Below are positions 56,644-64,000 of a DNA stretch of 64,000 bases, piece after piece; position 1 is the stretch's first letter, and each line of letters starts with the position of its first letter. Source of the DNA: Pseudomonas sp. ML2-2023-3 (lineage in GTDB: Bacteria > Pseudomonadota > Gammaproteobacteria > Pseudomonadales > Pseudomonadaceae); contig NZ_CP146343.1 of assembly GCF_037055275.1 (NCBI RefSeq), positions 2,204,501-2,268,500 on the forward strand. The letters are read 5' to 3'. The position numbers and the translations under genes are program-made. The notes beneath the pieces are model-generated. The model had not been told where the DNA came from, did not search any database, and worked only from the letters and a program-made list of their open reading frames with translations.

Positions 56644-57111
56644 TATAAGTGCGCCGTTTGATAAGCTCTAAGTGGTTTGTGTCACTGTGCAAATCGTTAC
56701 CTGGATTGAACATTCACCGTTTTATTCGAAACTTTGTGTAGCTGTCCTTGCGTCCAAATATGCCGGTGTCGCCTGTCAAGAGGTAGAGAGTCGCTCGAAA
56801 AAAAGCGGTGGTGATTGAGAATTGATAGGACCTTATCTTTTTGAAGGCCCATACCCATCCTTTGTGTTGATTTCGCTTTGGATTGAGTGTCATCGTTAAT
56901 ATGAGCTACTTAAATTAAAGTATTGGATCCAGCTTTATCAACGGTATAGTGGCACGTTTCTGTTTGGATGATAAGTGTTCTGGGGCGATAGAGTGGTGTC
57001 CATGAGCGCATGCACTATTGACGTCCAAGATCCCGTCATCAAAGATTTAATGTGTCATGTAAGCTGCTCTGCTCTGAGCTTGCAGTATTTTATATCAGGG
57101 ATGTGTCGTAG
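56644..57111. other. Divergent AT-rich intergenic region
   Basis: About 470 bases between the divergent FleN-like and AraC-type genes. It must hold promoters for both. I see no strong -35/-10 pair, palindrome or gene. A short frame at 56975-57223 overlaps the AraC start and is not convincing. CAGGGA at 57097-57102 may serve the AraC start. Confidence 0.45.
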
Positions 57112-58089
57112 ATGTTTAATATTAGTAAGGCGTATGTGCGGTTACTTGGTCATGCACTTGGTTATCACTTTTCGAGTAAAGACGGCTTTGATGTGGATGT
57201 GCTGGGGCCTGGTGAATATATAGATATTGTACGGGTGTATGAATGGTTAAATGATTTGACGGCCAAGGTGGAGGATCCAGATCTTGGTTTGAAAGCATTC
57301 GGTAATGCACACCCCGCAATGTTGGGTGTTCTCGGGTACGCGGTGATGTCATGTTCAACATTAGGGCATGCGCTGGAGCGGTTGGTGACGTACCATCCAT
57401 TAATTAGCAATGGCTCTTTTTTGAAAGTCGAGTTTCGCGGAAAATATCTTAAGGTTCTAGGTTTTGAAGTAGGTGATAAACCACCAAGAGTGTTCGTTGA
57501 TTCAGGGGCGTCAGTGTTCTTAGGCTTGATGCAGTGGCTAGTCCCCAATCAGGCTGTTCAACCAGTCGCTGCGGAATTTACATATACTGAGCCGGTGGAC
57601 TTAAATGCATTAAAAGCAATATTTGGGAAAAATATTACCTTTTCTTCAGCGTCGAATAGTCTGCTTTTCAGGAGGGAAGTGTATGATTATCCTTTGATAT
57701 CTGCCTCGCCGACATTGAATGTTGTGCACACGGATGTGCTGAATGTTTATTTGCAAAATTCAATCAGTGGGCTCATGTCATCCAGGATTAAAAAAATCGT
57801 ATCTGATGGGTTGTTGATTGGCTGTATTCCTACCGTTCAAACGGTATCGAGAGCCATGAAGATGAGCGCTAGAACACTGCAAAACTATTTGCAGCGTGAA
57901 GAAACTACCTTTACGGCTATTTTTGAGGCCTCTCGAAAAGAGCTGGCGCGTCATTTGTTGAAGGATTCGGCTTACAACTTGAAGTATATATGCGCGACTC
58001 TGGGTTTTTGTGATAAGAGCAGTTTCCACAAGGCGTCGTTGCGTTGGTTTGGTATGACGCCTCAGAAGTATCGTGAATTGGCAGAGTAA
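57112..58089 (+). CDS. AraC-family regulator (OruR-like, Arabinose_bd N-domain)
   Basis: A 325-residue regulator. Residues about 20-200 match the arabinose-binding-like N-terminal domain of OruR/ArgR-type AraC proteins (FGNAHPAMLGVLGYAVMSC, TLGHALERLVTYHPLI). The C-terminal AraC double helix-turn-helix at about 225-325 has MSARTLQNYLQREETTF and FCDKSSFHKASLRWFGMTPQ. The DNA is AT-rich like its divergent neighbour, so the two probably arrived together and it may regulate that operon. Ligand unknown. Confidence 0.9.
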   Translation: MFNISKAYVRLLGHALGYHFSSKDGFDVDVLGPGEYIDIVRVYEWLNDLTAKVEDPDLGLKAFGNAHPAMLGVLGYAVMSCSTLGHALERLVTYHPLISNGSFLKVEFRGKYLKVLGFEVGDKPPRVFVDSGASVFLGLMQWLVPNQAVQPVAAEFTYTEPVDLNALKAIFGKNITFSSASNSLLFRREVYDYPLISASPTLNVVHTDVLNVYLQNSISGLMSSRIKKIVSDGLLIGCIPTVQTVSRAMKMSARTLQNYLQREETTFTAIFEASRKELARHLLKDSAYNLKYICATLGFCDKSSFHKASLRWFGMTPQKYRELAE

Positions 58090-58576
58090 GAAATGAAGTT
58101 GCAGTGCTGACTGTCTTGTCGTGCGGCTATAAAGAGACGAGTTTAGGTGGGCTGGATTGTTAATAAGCCGTGCGCCTGCTGCTATAAGAATGTTTGATAG
58201 CACTCTCCTTCGCAAGCAAAGCTCGAATGATGGTACCGCCAGCGTGTTTTATCACCGGCAGCACCCCAGACGACTTGTTAGCGACGCCATTGATCGTACG
58301 CATAACCCAGCTTCAGCCCGTCAAGGCATCTGCGGCAATTCCTGCGCCCGCAGATCGAATACCAGCACCTCGGCGTCACTGCCATTGTCCAAGGTCAGCC
58401 GTTGCTCCTTGCGCACGCGCACACCGTCGCCTTCCTGCAGTGCCATGCCGTTGAGTTCGACGCTACCACGTGCCACGTGCACATAGGCGTAGCGATCGGC
58501 GGCAAGTTCCAGCGTGGCGCTTTCCTGGCCGTCTATCAGGGCTGAATACACCCGGGCATCCTGGCGTACGTGGAGC

Positions 58577-58584
58577 GAACCATC
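58577..58584. repeat. Target-site duplication, left copy (GAACCATC)
   Basis: Eight bases repeated exactly at 60625-60632 on the other side of the IS66 element. The sequence is pirin coding DNA. Confidence 0.93.
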
Positions 58585-58668
58585 GTAAGCGCTCCATAAA
58601 CCCCACATTCAAAGCGCTTAGCTGATCCCGGATGCTGTGCTCCCGATCCCCTCAGGAGCCAGCTCGCC

Positions 58669-59028
58669 ATGATGCGACCCGATGCCAAAGTCGAAAAAGT
58701 GTATCTGTACCCCAAGCCGGTGGACTTCCGAAAATCCATCGACGGCTTGGCTGCGCTGGTCGAGCTGGATATTAAAGTCGCAGTATTCGACCCTGTGCTT
58801 TTCGTTTTCCTCAACAAGCCCCGCAACCGAGTGAAGATATTGTATTGGGAGCGCAACGGCTTCTGCCTTTGGCTCAAGCGCCTCGAGTCCGAACGATTCA
58901 AAACATCGCCGGACTCCACCGACGAGGCGATCGTTCTGACCGTCCAGGAACTCAACTGGATGCTCGATGGCTTTGACCTCTGGCGTAACCGCCCTCACCA
59001 AGTTTTGACACCGCGATTCGTAGCCTGA
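58669..59028 (+). CDS. tnpB: IS66 accessory protein TnpB
   Basis: A 119-residue IS66 Orf2 protein (VEKVYLYPKPVDFRKSIDG start, KILYWERNGFCLWLKRLE middle). Not the RNA-guided nuclease also called TnpB. It is required together with TnpC for IS66-family transposition. The start could equally be the second Met at 58672. tnpC begins 18 bases after its stop. Confidence 0.93.
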   Translation: MMRPDAKVEKVYLYPKPVDFRKSIDGLAALVELDIKVAVFDPVLFVFLNKPRNRVKILYWERNGFCLWLKRLESERFKTSPDSTDEAIVLTVQELNWMLDGFDLWRNRPHQVLTPRFVA

Positions 59029-59046
59029 TTCGGTATAATCCGGGCC

Positions 59047-60579
59047 ATGAATTCCATGCCCGAAAACCTTCCCGATGATCCCGTGCTGCTCAAGCAAATG
59101 CTTGGGCAGATGCTCGACGAGCGTCAGTTGGACAAGGGAAAGATTGTTCGGCTCGAAGAGCAGAATGCCCTCCTGCTTCAGCGTCTGTTCGGACGTAAGT
59201 CCGAGCAAACAGCTGATGCGGCAACGCCGCAACTGGCCCTCTTCAATGAAGTAGAAAGCGTCGTCGAGCCTGTGGACGAAGCCTCATCTGAAGAAGTCGT
59301 TGCCCCGATCAAGCGCCGCGGCAAACGCAAGCCACTGCCCGCCGACCTGCCGCGCATCGAGATTATCCACGAACTTCCCGAACATGAACTGACGTGCGTC
59401 TGCGGCTGCCGCAAACACACTATTGGCGAAGAAGTCAGCGAGCAGCTTGAAATCGTGCCGATGCAGATCCGTGTGATCAGACACGTTCGCAAAGTTTACG
59501 GTTGCCGCGACTGCGAGATGGCGCCGGTCACTGCTGACAAGCCGGCTCAACTGATTGAAAAAAGCATGGCCAGCCCAAGTGTTCTGGCGATGCTGCTGAC
59601 CACCAAGTACGTCGATGGACTACCGCTTCACCGTTTCGAAAAAGTCTTGGGCCGCCATGGTGTCGATATCCCGCGCCAGACGTTGGCACGCTGGGTTATC
59701 CAGTGCGGTGAACACTTTCAGCCGCTGCTGAATTTAATGCGCGATAGCCTGTTGGGCAGCCGTGTTGTCCACTGCGATGAAACACGGGTACAGGTGTTGA
59801 AAGAGCCTGACCGAGATCCAAGCAGCCAGTCCTGGATGTGGGTGCAAACCGGCGGCCCGCCAGATAAACCAGTGATCCTTTTTGACTACTCCACCAGCCG
59901 CGCGCAGGAGGTGCCGACACGCCTGCTCGATGGTTATCGTGGCTATGTGATGACCGATGATTACGCCGGTTATAACGCGTTGGGCGCGCAGGCCGGAGTC
60001 GAACGTTTGGGCTGCTGGGCGCACGCAAGGCGCAAGTTTGTTGAAGCCCAAAAAGTACAGCCGAAAGGCAAGACGGGACGTGCTGACATCGCGCTGAACC
60101 TGATCAACAAACTCTATGGTGTAGAGCGTGATCTGAAGGATGCGTGCGACGACGATCGTAAAACTGGCCGTCATGATCGGAGTCTGCCAGTGCTGGCTCA
60201 GTTAAAAAGCTGGATGGAAAAGACGCAGCCACAAGTTACGTCTCAGAACGCCTTGGGCAAGGCCATCGGCTATCTGGCGAGTAACTGGAACAAACTGGAA
60301 CGGTACGCCGAGGAAGGCTATTTGCCGATCGACAACAACCCCGCCGAGCGTGCGATCAGGCCCTTCGTCATCGGAAGAAAGAACTGGTTGTTTAGCGACA
60401 CACCCAAAGGCGCGACGGCCAGTGCTCAACTTTACAGCTTGGTCGAGACTGCCAAAGCCAACGGCCAAGAGCCCTATGCGTGGCTGCGCCACGCATTAGA
60501 ACGGCTGCCACTGGCGACCTCGGTTGAAGATTACGAAGCGCTGTTGCCGTGGAACTGCTCGCTGGTGTCGCCTAACTAG
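59047..60579 (+). CDS. tnpC: IS66-family transposase TnpC
   Basis: A 510-residue DDE transposase. The N-terminal helix ([19 protein letters not shown]) is a leucine-zipper-like region. A zinc-binding part lies near residue 120 ([17 protein letters not shown]). The catalytic core has [21 protein letters not shown] and [20 protein letters not shown] near the C-terminus. It is full length, so the element may still be mobile. Confidence 0.95.
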   Translation: MNSMPENLPDDPVLLKQMLGQMLDERQLDKGKIVRLEEQNALLLQRLFGRKSEQTADAATPQLALFNEVESVVEPVDEASSEEVVAPIKRRGKRKPLPADLPRIEIIHELPEHELTCVCGCRKHTIGEEVSEQLEIVPMQIRVIRHVRKVYGCRDCEMAPVTADKPAQLIEKSMASPSVLAMLLTTKYVDGLPLHRFEKVLGRHGVDIPRQTLARWVIQCGEHFQPLLNLMRDSLLGSRVVHCDETRVQVLKEPDRDPSSQSWMWVQTGGPPDKPVILFDYSTSRAQEVPTRLLDGYRGYVMTDDYAGYNALGAQAGVERLGCWAHARRKFVEAQKVQPKGKTGRADIALNLINKLYGVERDLKDACDDDRKTGRHDRSLPVLAQLKSWMEKTQPQVTSQNALGKAIGYLASNWNKLERYAEEGYLPIDNNPAERAIRPFVIGRKNWLFSDTPKGATASAQLYSLVETAKANGQEPYAWLRHALERLPLATSVEDYEALLPWNCSLVSPN

Positions 60580-60624
60580 GCGCGTTACCCATCTTTAAGT
60601 TGGTGGGGTTTATGGAGCGCTTAC

Positions 60625-60632
60625 GAACCATC
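60625..60632. repeat. Target-site duplication, right copy (GAACCATC)
   Basis: Exact copy of 58577-58584, directly abutting the right inverted repeat. Confidence 0.93.
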
Positions 60633-61145
60633 GGCGCCATCGGGCGAGATGATCAGTTGCAGGCGTCCGCGTTTCTTTTGCGTGGTGAAGTGCTCTTGTT
60701 GGTAGCGGGGTTTGGCGCCACCGACGTCAGGCACGATCCAGATTTGCAAAAAGTGCACAGGCTCGTTGTGCGAGTGGTTGTACTCGCTGTGCGCCACGCC
60801 GCTGCCGGCGCTCATCAATTGCACGTCACCCGGGCGGATCACTGAACCTGTGCCCAGGGTGTCCTTGTGTTCCAGCGCACCGTCGAGCACGTAGGAGAAA
60901 ATTTCCATGTCGCGATGGGGGTGCTGACCGAACCCTTTACCCGCTGCCACGCGGTCGTCGTTGATCACCAACAGGTCGGAGAAGCCTTGTTCATCCAGGT
61001 TGCGATAGTTGGCAAATGAGAAGGTGTGGAACGATTTCAACCAGCCATGGTTGGCGGCGCCGCGATCGGATGCTTTGCGAAGGGTCAGCATGATGACATC
61101 TCCTGTGTGGACGTTGATTCGTCCGAGTGAGGAGAAGGTTAATGG

Positions 61146-61159
61146 TTACTGATCAGTAA
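61146..61159. promoter_or_regulatory. Perfect 14-bp palindrome between pirin and GlxA-type regulator
   Basis: TTACTGATCAGTAA is a perfect inverted repeat centred in the divergent intergenic region, 55 bases upstream of the pirin start. This is a plausible operator for a dimeric regulator. Which protein binds it is unknown. Confidence 0.5.
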
Positions 61160-61340
61160 ATTAAGTAGATGGAAACTGAAACAGTGTCTCTCTGTAGTTG
61201 ACAATTTTAGCGGATTTATCACGTATGATTTTTCCGACGCTCGCTCATGAACTGCGCGTTTGCAGTGGCCCGGATGCGGCGCACTATTGTTTATCCACAG
61301 CGGACTCGCTCATGCAGCTGCCTACAGTGAAATCTATCTT

Positions 61341-62291
61341 ATGAAAACCGTGGCGATGGTGTTGTTTCCAGACTTTCTGCTGCTCGACATGGCGGGGCCC
61401 ATGGAGGTGTTCTCGATTGCCAACCGCTATCTACAGCCGGATCAGCAGTATGAATTGACCACTCTGGCTACCGAGCCCGGCCTGCTGCGCGCCTCAAATG
61501 GCGTAAAGCTGCAGGCGGATCGGCATATTGACCAGGCCAGCGGGCACTATGACTTGCTGCTGGTACCCGGTGGTCCGGGGGCCTACAACGATAAACCGCA
61601 GGCATTGCTGGAGTGGCTCAAGGGCGCCGTGACCCGGGCCGGGCAATACGGGTCCATCTGCACCGGGGCATTCTTGCTGGGCTTTGCCGGTTTGCTGGAT
61701 GGCTATCGCGTCACGACCCATTGGCATTACACCGAGCGGCTGATCAAGGCCTTCCCCTCGGCCCGGGTAGAGGTCGACCAGATTTTCGTGCAGGACCGCA
61801 ATCTCATTACCTCTGGCGGCGTCACGGCCGGTATCGATCTTGCGCTGTCGGTCGTCGCCAATGACCACGGCAAAAAAATCGCCCTGGACGTGGCCAAAGT
61901 CCTGCTGGTGGTCATGAAACGTCAGGGCGGCCAGGCGCAGTTCAGTCCACTGATGGCCTCGGTTGGCCCCCAGGAAACCCCCATAACCCGGGTTCAGAAC
62001 CATATGCTCGAACACCTCGATCAGGCTTTCAGCATTGAATCCATGGCCAGCCTGGCCAGTATGAGTGCCAGACACTTTGCCCGGGTTTTTGCCCGTGAGG
62101 TCAACATGACGCCCATGGATTTTCTTCAGGGCGCGCGTATAGACCGGGCCAGAAACCTGCTGGAGACCAGTGAGTTGCCCCTGAAAACAGTCGCTTTCAA
62201 AAGTGGCTTCGGCAGCGTCAGGCACATGCGTTTTCTGTTCAATGAAAAGCTTGGTCTGACCCCGGCTCAGTACCGCGAGCAGTTCAGCTAG
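61341..62291 (+). CDS. GlxA-family AraC-type regulator (DJ-1/PfpI + AraC HTH)
   Basis: A 316-residue protein. The N-terminal DJ-1/PfpI-like domain (residues about 1-165) has [16 protein letters not shown] and the Cys elbow [16 protein letters not shown]. The C-terminal AraC double helix-turn-helix (about residues 215-315) has [14 protein letters not shown] and the [18 protein letters not shown] segment. Similar proteins (FtrA/GlxA group) sense small metabolites. ATG 61341 is chosen because it starts the domain; a longer reading from 61260 exists. It is divergent from the broken pirin gene. Confidence 0.9.
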   Translation: MKTVAMVLFPDFLLLDMAGPMEVFSIANRYLQPDQQYELTTLATEPGLLRASNGVKLQADRHIDQASGHYDLLLVPGGPGAYNDKPQALLEWLKGAVTRAGQYGSICTGAFLLGFAGLLDGYRVTTHWHYTERLIKAFPSARVEVDQIFVQDRNLITSGGVTAGIDLALSVVANDHGKKIALDVAKVLLVVMKRQGGQAQFSPLMASVGPQETPITRVQNHMLEHLDQAFSIESMASLASMSARHFARVFAREVNMTPMDFLQGARIDRARNLLETSELPLKTVAFKSGFGSVRHMRFLFNEKLGLTPAQYREQFS

Positions 62292-62413
62292 CCTCTACTG
62301 TCCGTGGTGGGCACCGATATGGCCGTAACGCTCCTACCAGAGCAGTTGTGCTGTCATCGATGCCTGCCAAGATAGATGAGAACTCTTTGCACTTGCACAA
62401 GGATGACCGCCCC

Positions 62414-63238
62414 ATGAGTACGTTCACCACCCGCGATGGCACCGAAATCTACTACAAGGACTGGGGCACGGGGCAGCCCGTGGTGTTCAGCCACGGCTGG
62501 CCGCTGAACGCCGATAGCTGGGAATCGCAGATGCTGTTCCTGGCGTCCAAGGGCTATCGGGTGATCGCCCATGATCGCCGCGGCCACGGGCGCTCCAGCC
62601 AGCCGTGGGCAGGCAACGATATGGACACCTACGCCGATGACCTGGCGCAGTTGATCGAGCTGCTGGACCTGCAGGATGCCGTGCTGTTCGGTTTTTCCAC
62701 CGGCGGCGGTGAAGTGGCGCGTTATATCGGTCGTCATGGTACGGGCCGGGTGGCCAAGGCGGGGCTGATTTCATCGGTGCCGCCCTTGATGCTCAAAACC
62801 CAGGCCAACCCTGGCGGCTTGCCGCTAGAGGTGTTTGACGGGATTCGCCAGGCGTCACTGGCGGACCGTTCGCAGCTGTACATCGACCTCGCGAGCGGCC
62901 CTTTCTTTGGTTTCAACAAACCGGGGGCAAAACCCTCCCAGGGCATGATCGACTGGTTCTGGATGCAGGGCATGACCAGCGGCCACAAAAACGCCTACGA
63001 CTGTATCAAGGCGTTCTCTGAAACCGACTTTACCGAAGACCTGAAAAAGTTCGACATACCGACCCTGGTGGTCCACGGCGACGCCGACCAGGTGGTGCCG
63101 ATCGAAGCTGCGGGCATTGCGTCGGCAGGATTGGTCAAAGGTTCTACGCTGAAGATCTACCCCGGTGCCCCCCACGGGCTGACGGATACCCACAAGGATC
63201 AGCTCAATGCCGATCTGCTGGCGTTTCTCAAGGGCTGA
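62414..63238 (+). CDS. Alpha/beta hydrolase (non-heme chloroperoxidase type)
   Basis: A 274-residue alpha/beta hydrolase. The nucleophile Ser is in [16 protein letters not shown]. The acid is in [13 protein letters not shown] and the His in [15 protein letters not shown]. The oxyanion region [12 protein letters not shown] and the overall pattern match cofactor-free haloperoxidase/perhydrolase-like enzymes, although many of these are esterases. Start 62414 ([11 protein letters not shown]); an upstream in-frame ATG at 62348 lacks support. Confidence 0.9.
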   Translation: MSTFTTRDGTEIYYKDWGTGQPVVFSHGWPLNADSWESQMLFLASKGYRVIAHDRRGHGRSSQPWAGNDMDTYADDLAQLIELLDLQDAVLFGFSTGGGEVARYIGRHGTGRVAKAGLISSVPPLMLKTQANPGGLPLEVFDGIRQASLADRSQLYIDLASGPFFGFNKPGAKPSQGMIDWFWMQGMTSGHKNAYDCIKAFSETDFTEDLKKFDIPTLVVHGDADQVVPIEAAGIASAGLVKGSTLKIYPGAPHGLTDTHKDQLNADLLAFLKG

Positions 63239-63277
63239 TACGCGTTGCTTCACTTCAACTCTGTAGCGATCCACCGT

Positions 63278-63298
63278 GGGAGCGAGCCTCTCGTTCCC
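63278..63298. repeat. Degenerate REP-like hairpin
   Basis: GGGAGCGAG / CTCGTTCCC (one G-T pair) with a 3-base loop. It is a decayed relative of the family-A repeats, located between the hydrolase and the monooxygenase-domain gene. Confidence 0.5.
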
Positions 63299-63353
63299 GC
63301 GGTTGAAGTGTCTGCAGGGAATAGTCGACTGGATAGGGTTGGAGCCTTGCGTC

Positions 63354-63965
63354 ATGTCTGAATCCACTGAGATCAATCCGCCGACCCGGGCTTTCGATGA
63401 GGTTGTGACCCTGGTGGTCAAGCATCGGGTCAAGGCCGGTTTTGAAGTGCCCTACAACGCGTGGCTGCGCAAGATCGTGCGCATCGCCGGGCAGTGGGAC
63501 GGGCATCTGGGGGTGGATGTCGTGCCCGGCAAGAGTGCCGGTCTGGACACCTATACCTGCGTGCTGCGCTTTTGCTCCACTGACGCCATGCAGCGCTGGC
63601 TGGACTCGTCGCAACGCCGCGAACTGGTCAACGAAGCCACTCCCATGCTGGCGGACGGTGACCAGACCGAGGTCAATCCGGTCAACGAATTCTGGTTCGC
63701 GCCCCACACCGAGTCCCGAACGCCACCCCCCCGCTGGAAGCAGGCCGTGCTGACGCTGATGGTGATTTTTCCCCATACCTTGCTGGTGCCGCTGATCTGG
63801 AAGCCCTTGCTGGGCTTGAGCCCTTTTTTCTCCCAGTACGTGGTCGCCACCTTTGTGATCACGCTGACCATCGTTGTTTCGGTGGTTTATCTGTTTATGC
63901 CAATGGCGACGCGTGTGTTCGCGCCCTGGCTGACTGCTGCCACTGAACCCGAGGAACCGCGATGA
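63354..63965 (+). CDS. Antibiotic biosynthesis monooxygenase-domain membrane protein
   Basis: A 203-residue protein. Residues about 10-115 form an ABM-type dimeric ferredoxin-like domain (VTLVVKHRVKAGFEVPYNAW start). Two C-terminal hydrophobic helices follow, near residues 130-150 and 165-190 (AVLTLMVIFPHTLLVPLI; VVATFVITLTIVVSVVYLF). This matches the ABM-like proteins with membrane tails found beside amidohydrolases. Its stop overlaps the next gene's ATG by 4 bases, so the two are likely coupled. The substrate is unknown. Confidence 0.82.
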   Translation: MSESTEINPPTRAFDEVVTLVVKHRVKAGFEVPYNAWLRKIVRIAGQWDGHLGVDVVPGKSAGLDTYTCVLRFCSTDAMQRWLDSSQRRELVNEATPMLADGDQTEVNPVNEFWFAPHTESRTPPPRWKQAVLTLMVIFPHTLLVPLIWKPLLGLSPFFSQYVVATFVITLTIVVSVVYLFMPMATRVFAPWLTAATEPEEPR

Positions 63966-64000
63966 ACGCCGATCTGATCTTATTCAATGGCCAATTTAAT
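63962..64000 (+). CDS. Amidohydrolase, N-terminal fragment (runs off the window)
   Basis: The frame from ATG 63962 reads MNADLILFNGQFN before the window ends. This is the usual start of YtcJ-like amidohydrolases (urease-superfamily, PF07969). It overlaps the preceding stop (ATGA). Only 13 residues are visible, so the assignment depends on this short match plus gene context. Confidence 0.5.
   Translation, partial: MNADLILFNGQFN

Larger units (their letters stand above)
58585..60624 (+). mobile_element. IS66-family insertion sequence (2,040 bp, tnpB-tnpC)
   Basis: Terminal inverted repeats 58585-58606 and 60603-60624 are perfectly complementary over 22 bases (both begin GTAAGCGCTCC on the outside). 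The element is flanked by an 8-bp direct duplication GAACCATC (58577-58584 and 60625-60632), the size typical of IS66. It carries tnpB and tnpC but no room for tnpA: only 62 bases lie between the left repeat and tnpB. It interrupts a pirin gene and appears complete and potentially mobile. Confidence 0.95.
58321..61091 (-). pseudogene. Pirin-family gene split by the IS66 element
   Basis: The N-terminal part runs from 61091 to the insertion (MLTLRKASDRGAANHGW; iron ligands in GFGQHPHRDMEIFSYVLDG and HSEYNHS). The C-terminal part (58321-58576, SLHVRQDARVY to LVFDLRAQELPQMP) continues in the same frame once the 2,040-bp insert and one 8-bp duplicate are removed. This rebuilds an uninterrupted 240-residue pirin (quercetin dioxygenase-like cupin). 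No other stop or frameshift is present, so the inactivation looks recent. It is divergent from the GlxA-type regulator at 61341. Confidence 0.92.

Noticed and set aside
56975..57223. Short frame overlapping the start of the AraC gene
   Set aside because: No ribosome-binding site, out of frame with the well-supported AraC gene, and composition unlike a protein.
54205..58320. Integrative element with att sites at tRNA-Ser
   Set aside because: No integrase gene and no repeat of the tRNA 3' end were found in the window.
58607..58668. tnpA of the IS66 element
   Set aside because: Only about 60 bases lie between the left inverted repeat and tnpB, too little for a gene.
61198..61229. TTGACA...TATGAT promoter upstream of the GlxA-type regulator
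   Set aside because: Hexamers are good, but the spacer is 20 bases, too long for a normal sigma-70 promoter.

Overview
The window reads as a chromosomal segment of a Pseudomonas, most likely of the fluorescens/fragi side of the genus. Evidence: a GC-rich core; SthA, PsrA, LexA-SulA, FadBA, LolCDE, QueF and a long Gap; a PsrA-type GAAAC-N4-GTTTC operator; LexA boxes of CTGT-N8-ACAG type; and two families of dispersed palindromic repeats typical of Pseudomonas intergenic DNA. From memory, the gene order from dgt to dapA/purC broadly follows the P. aeruginosa region around mfd, psrA, lexA, topA and fadBA. No database was available to confirm this.

Layout. 1-7.6 kb: dgt (partial) and a yqjD-yqjE-yqjK-like membrane operon, a CPA2 cation/proton antiporter, a small glutaredoxin-like protein, an RluA-type pseudouridine synthase, a lipoprotein, and molybdenum cofactor genes (mobA divergent from overlapping moaB-moeA). 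7.6-16.9 kb: a bifunctional GDP-mannose-pathway enzyme, lipid kinase YegS, CheV, a YcbX-like MOSC protein, the lytic transglycosylase Slt, the ABC-F ATPase Uup and a universal stress protein. 17-28.7 kb: fatty acid oxidation (fadBA), a DUF1653 protein, topA, the SOS pair lexA-sulA with tandem LexA boxes, psrA with its own operator, and nagZ. 28.8-36.8 kb: a SWIM/SNF2 helicase, mfd and the long-form gap. 36.9-47.5 kb: an MHS-type transporter, a chalcone-isomerase-like protein, sthA, a glycerophosphodiesterase, a PilZ protein with an inserted helix, the lipoprotein-release system lolCDE and a copper-type two-component system. 47.6-54.3 kb: a Met/His-rich cupredoxin, queF, bcp, gcvR, dapA-bamC-MBL-purC and tRNA-Ser(CGA).

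Downstream of the tRNA (54.4-58.1 kb) the DNA becomes visibly AT-rich and unlike its surroundings. It holds unrecognised ORFs, a FleN/FlhG-like MinD-family ATPase far from any flagellar cluster, and a divergent AraC-type regulator. This is the strongest candidate for an undescribed accessory module. Immediately after it, a 2,040-bp IS66-family element has split a pirin gene. Its perfect terminal inverted repeats, 8-bp target duplication and in-frame pirin halves indicate a recent insertion. The window ends with a GlxA-type AraC regulator, an alpha/beta hydrolase, an antibiotic-biosynthesis-monooxygenase protein with membrane segments, and the start of an amidohydrolase.

Core functions represented are envelope biogenesis (LolCDE, BamC, Slt, NagZ), DNA maintenance and SOS (TopA, Mfd, LexA, SulA), fatty acid oxidation under probable PsrA control, redox balance (SthA, Gap), cofactor and tRNA modification (MobA, MoaB, MoeA, QueF), and copper sensing.
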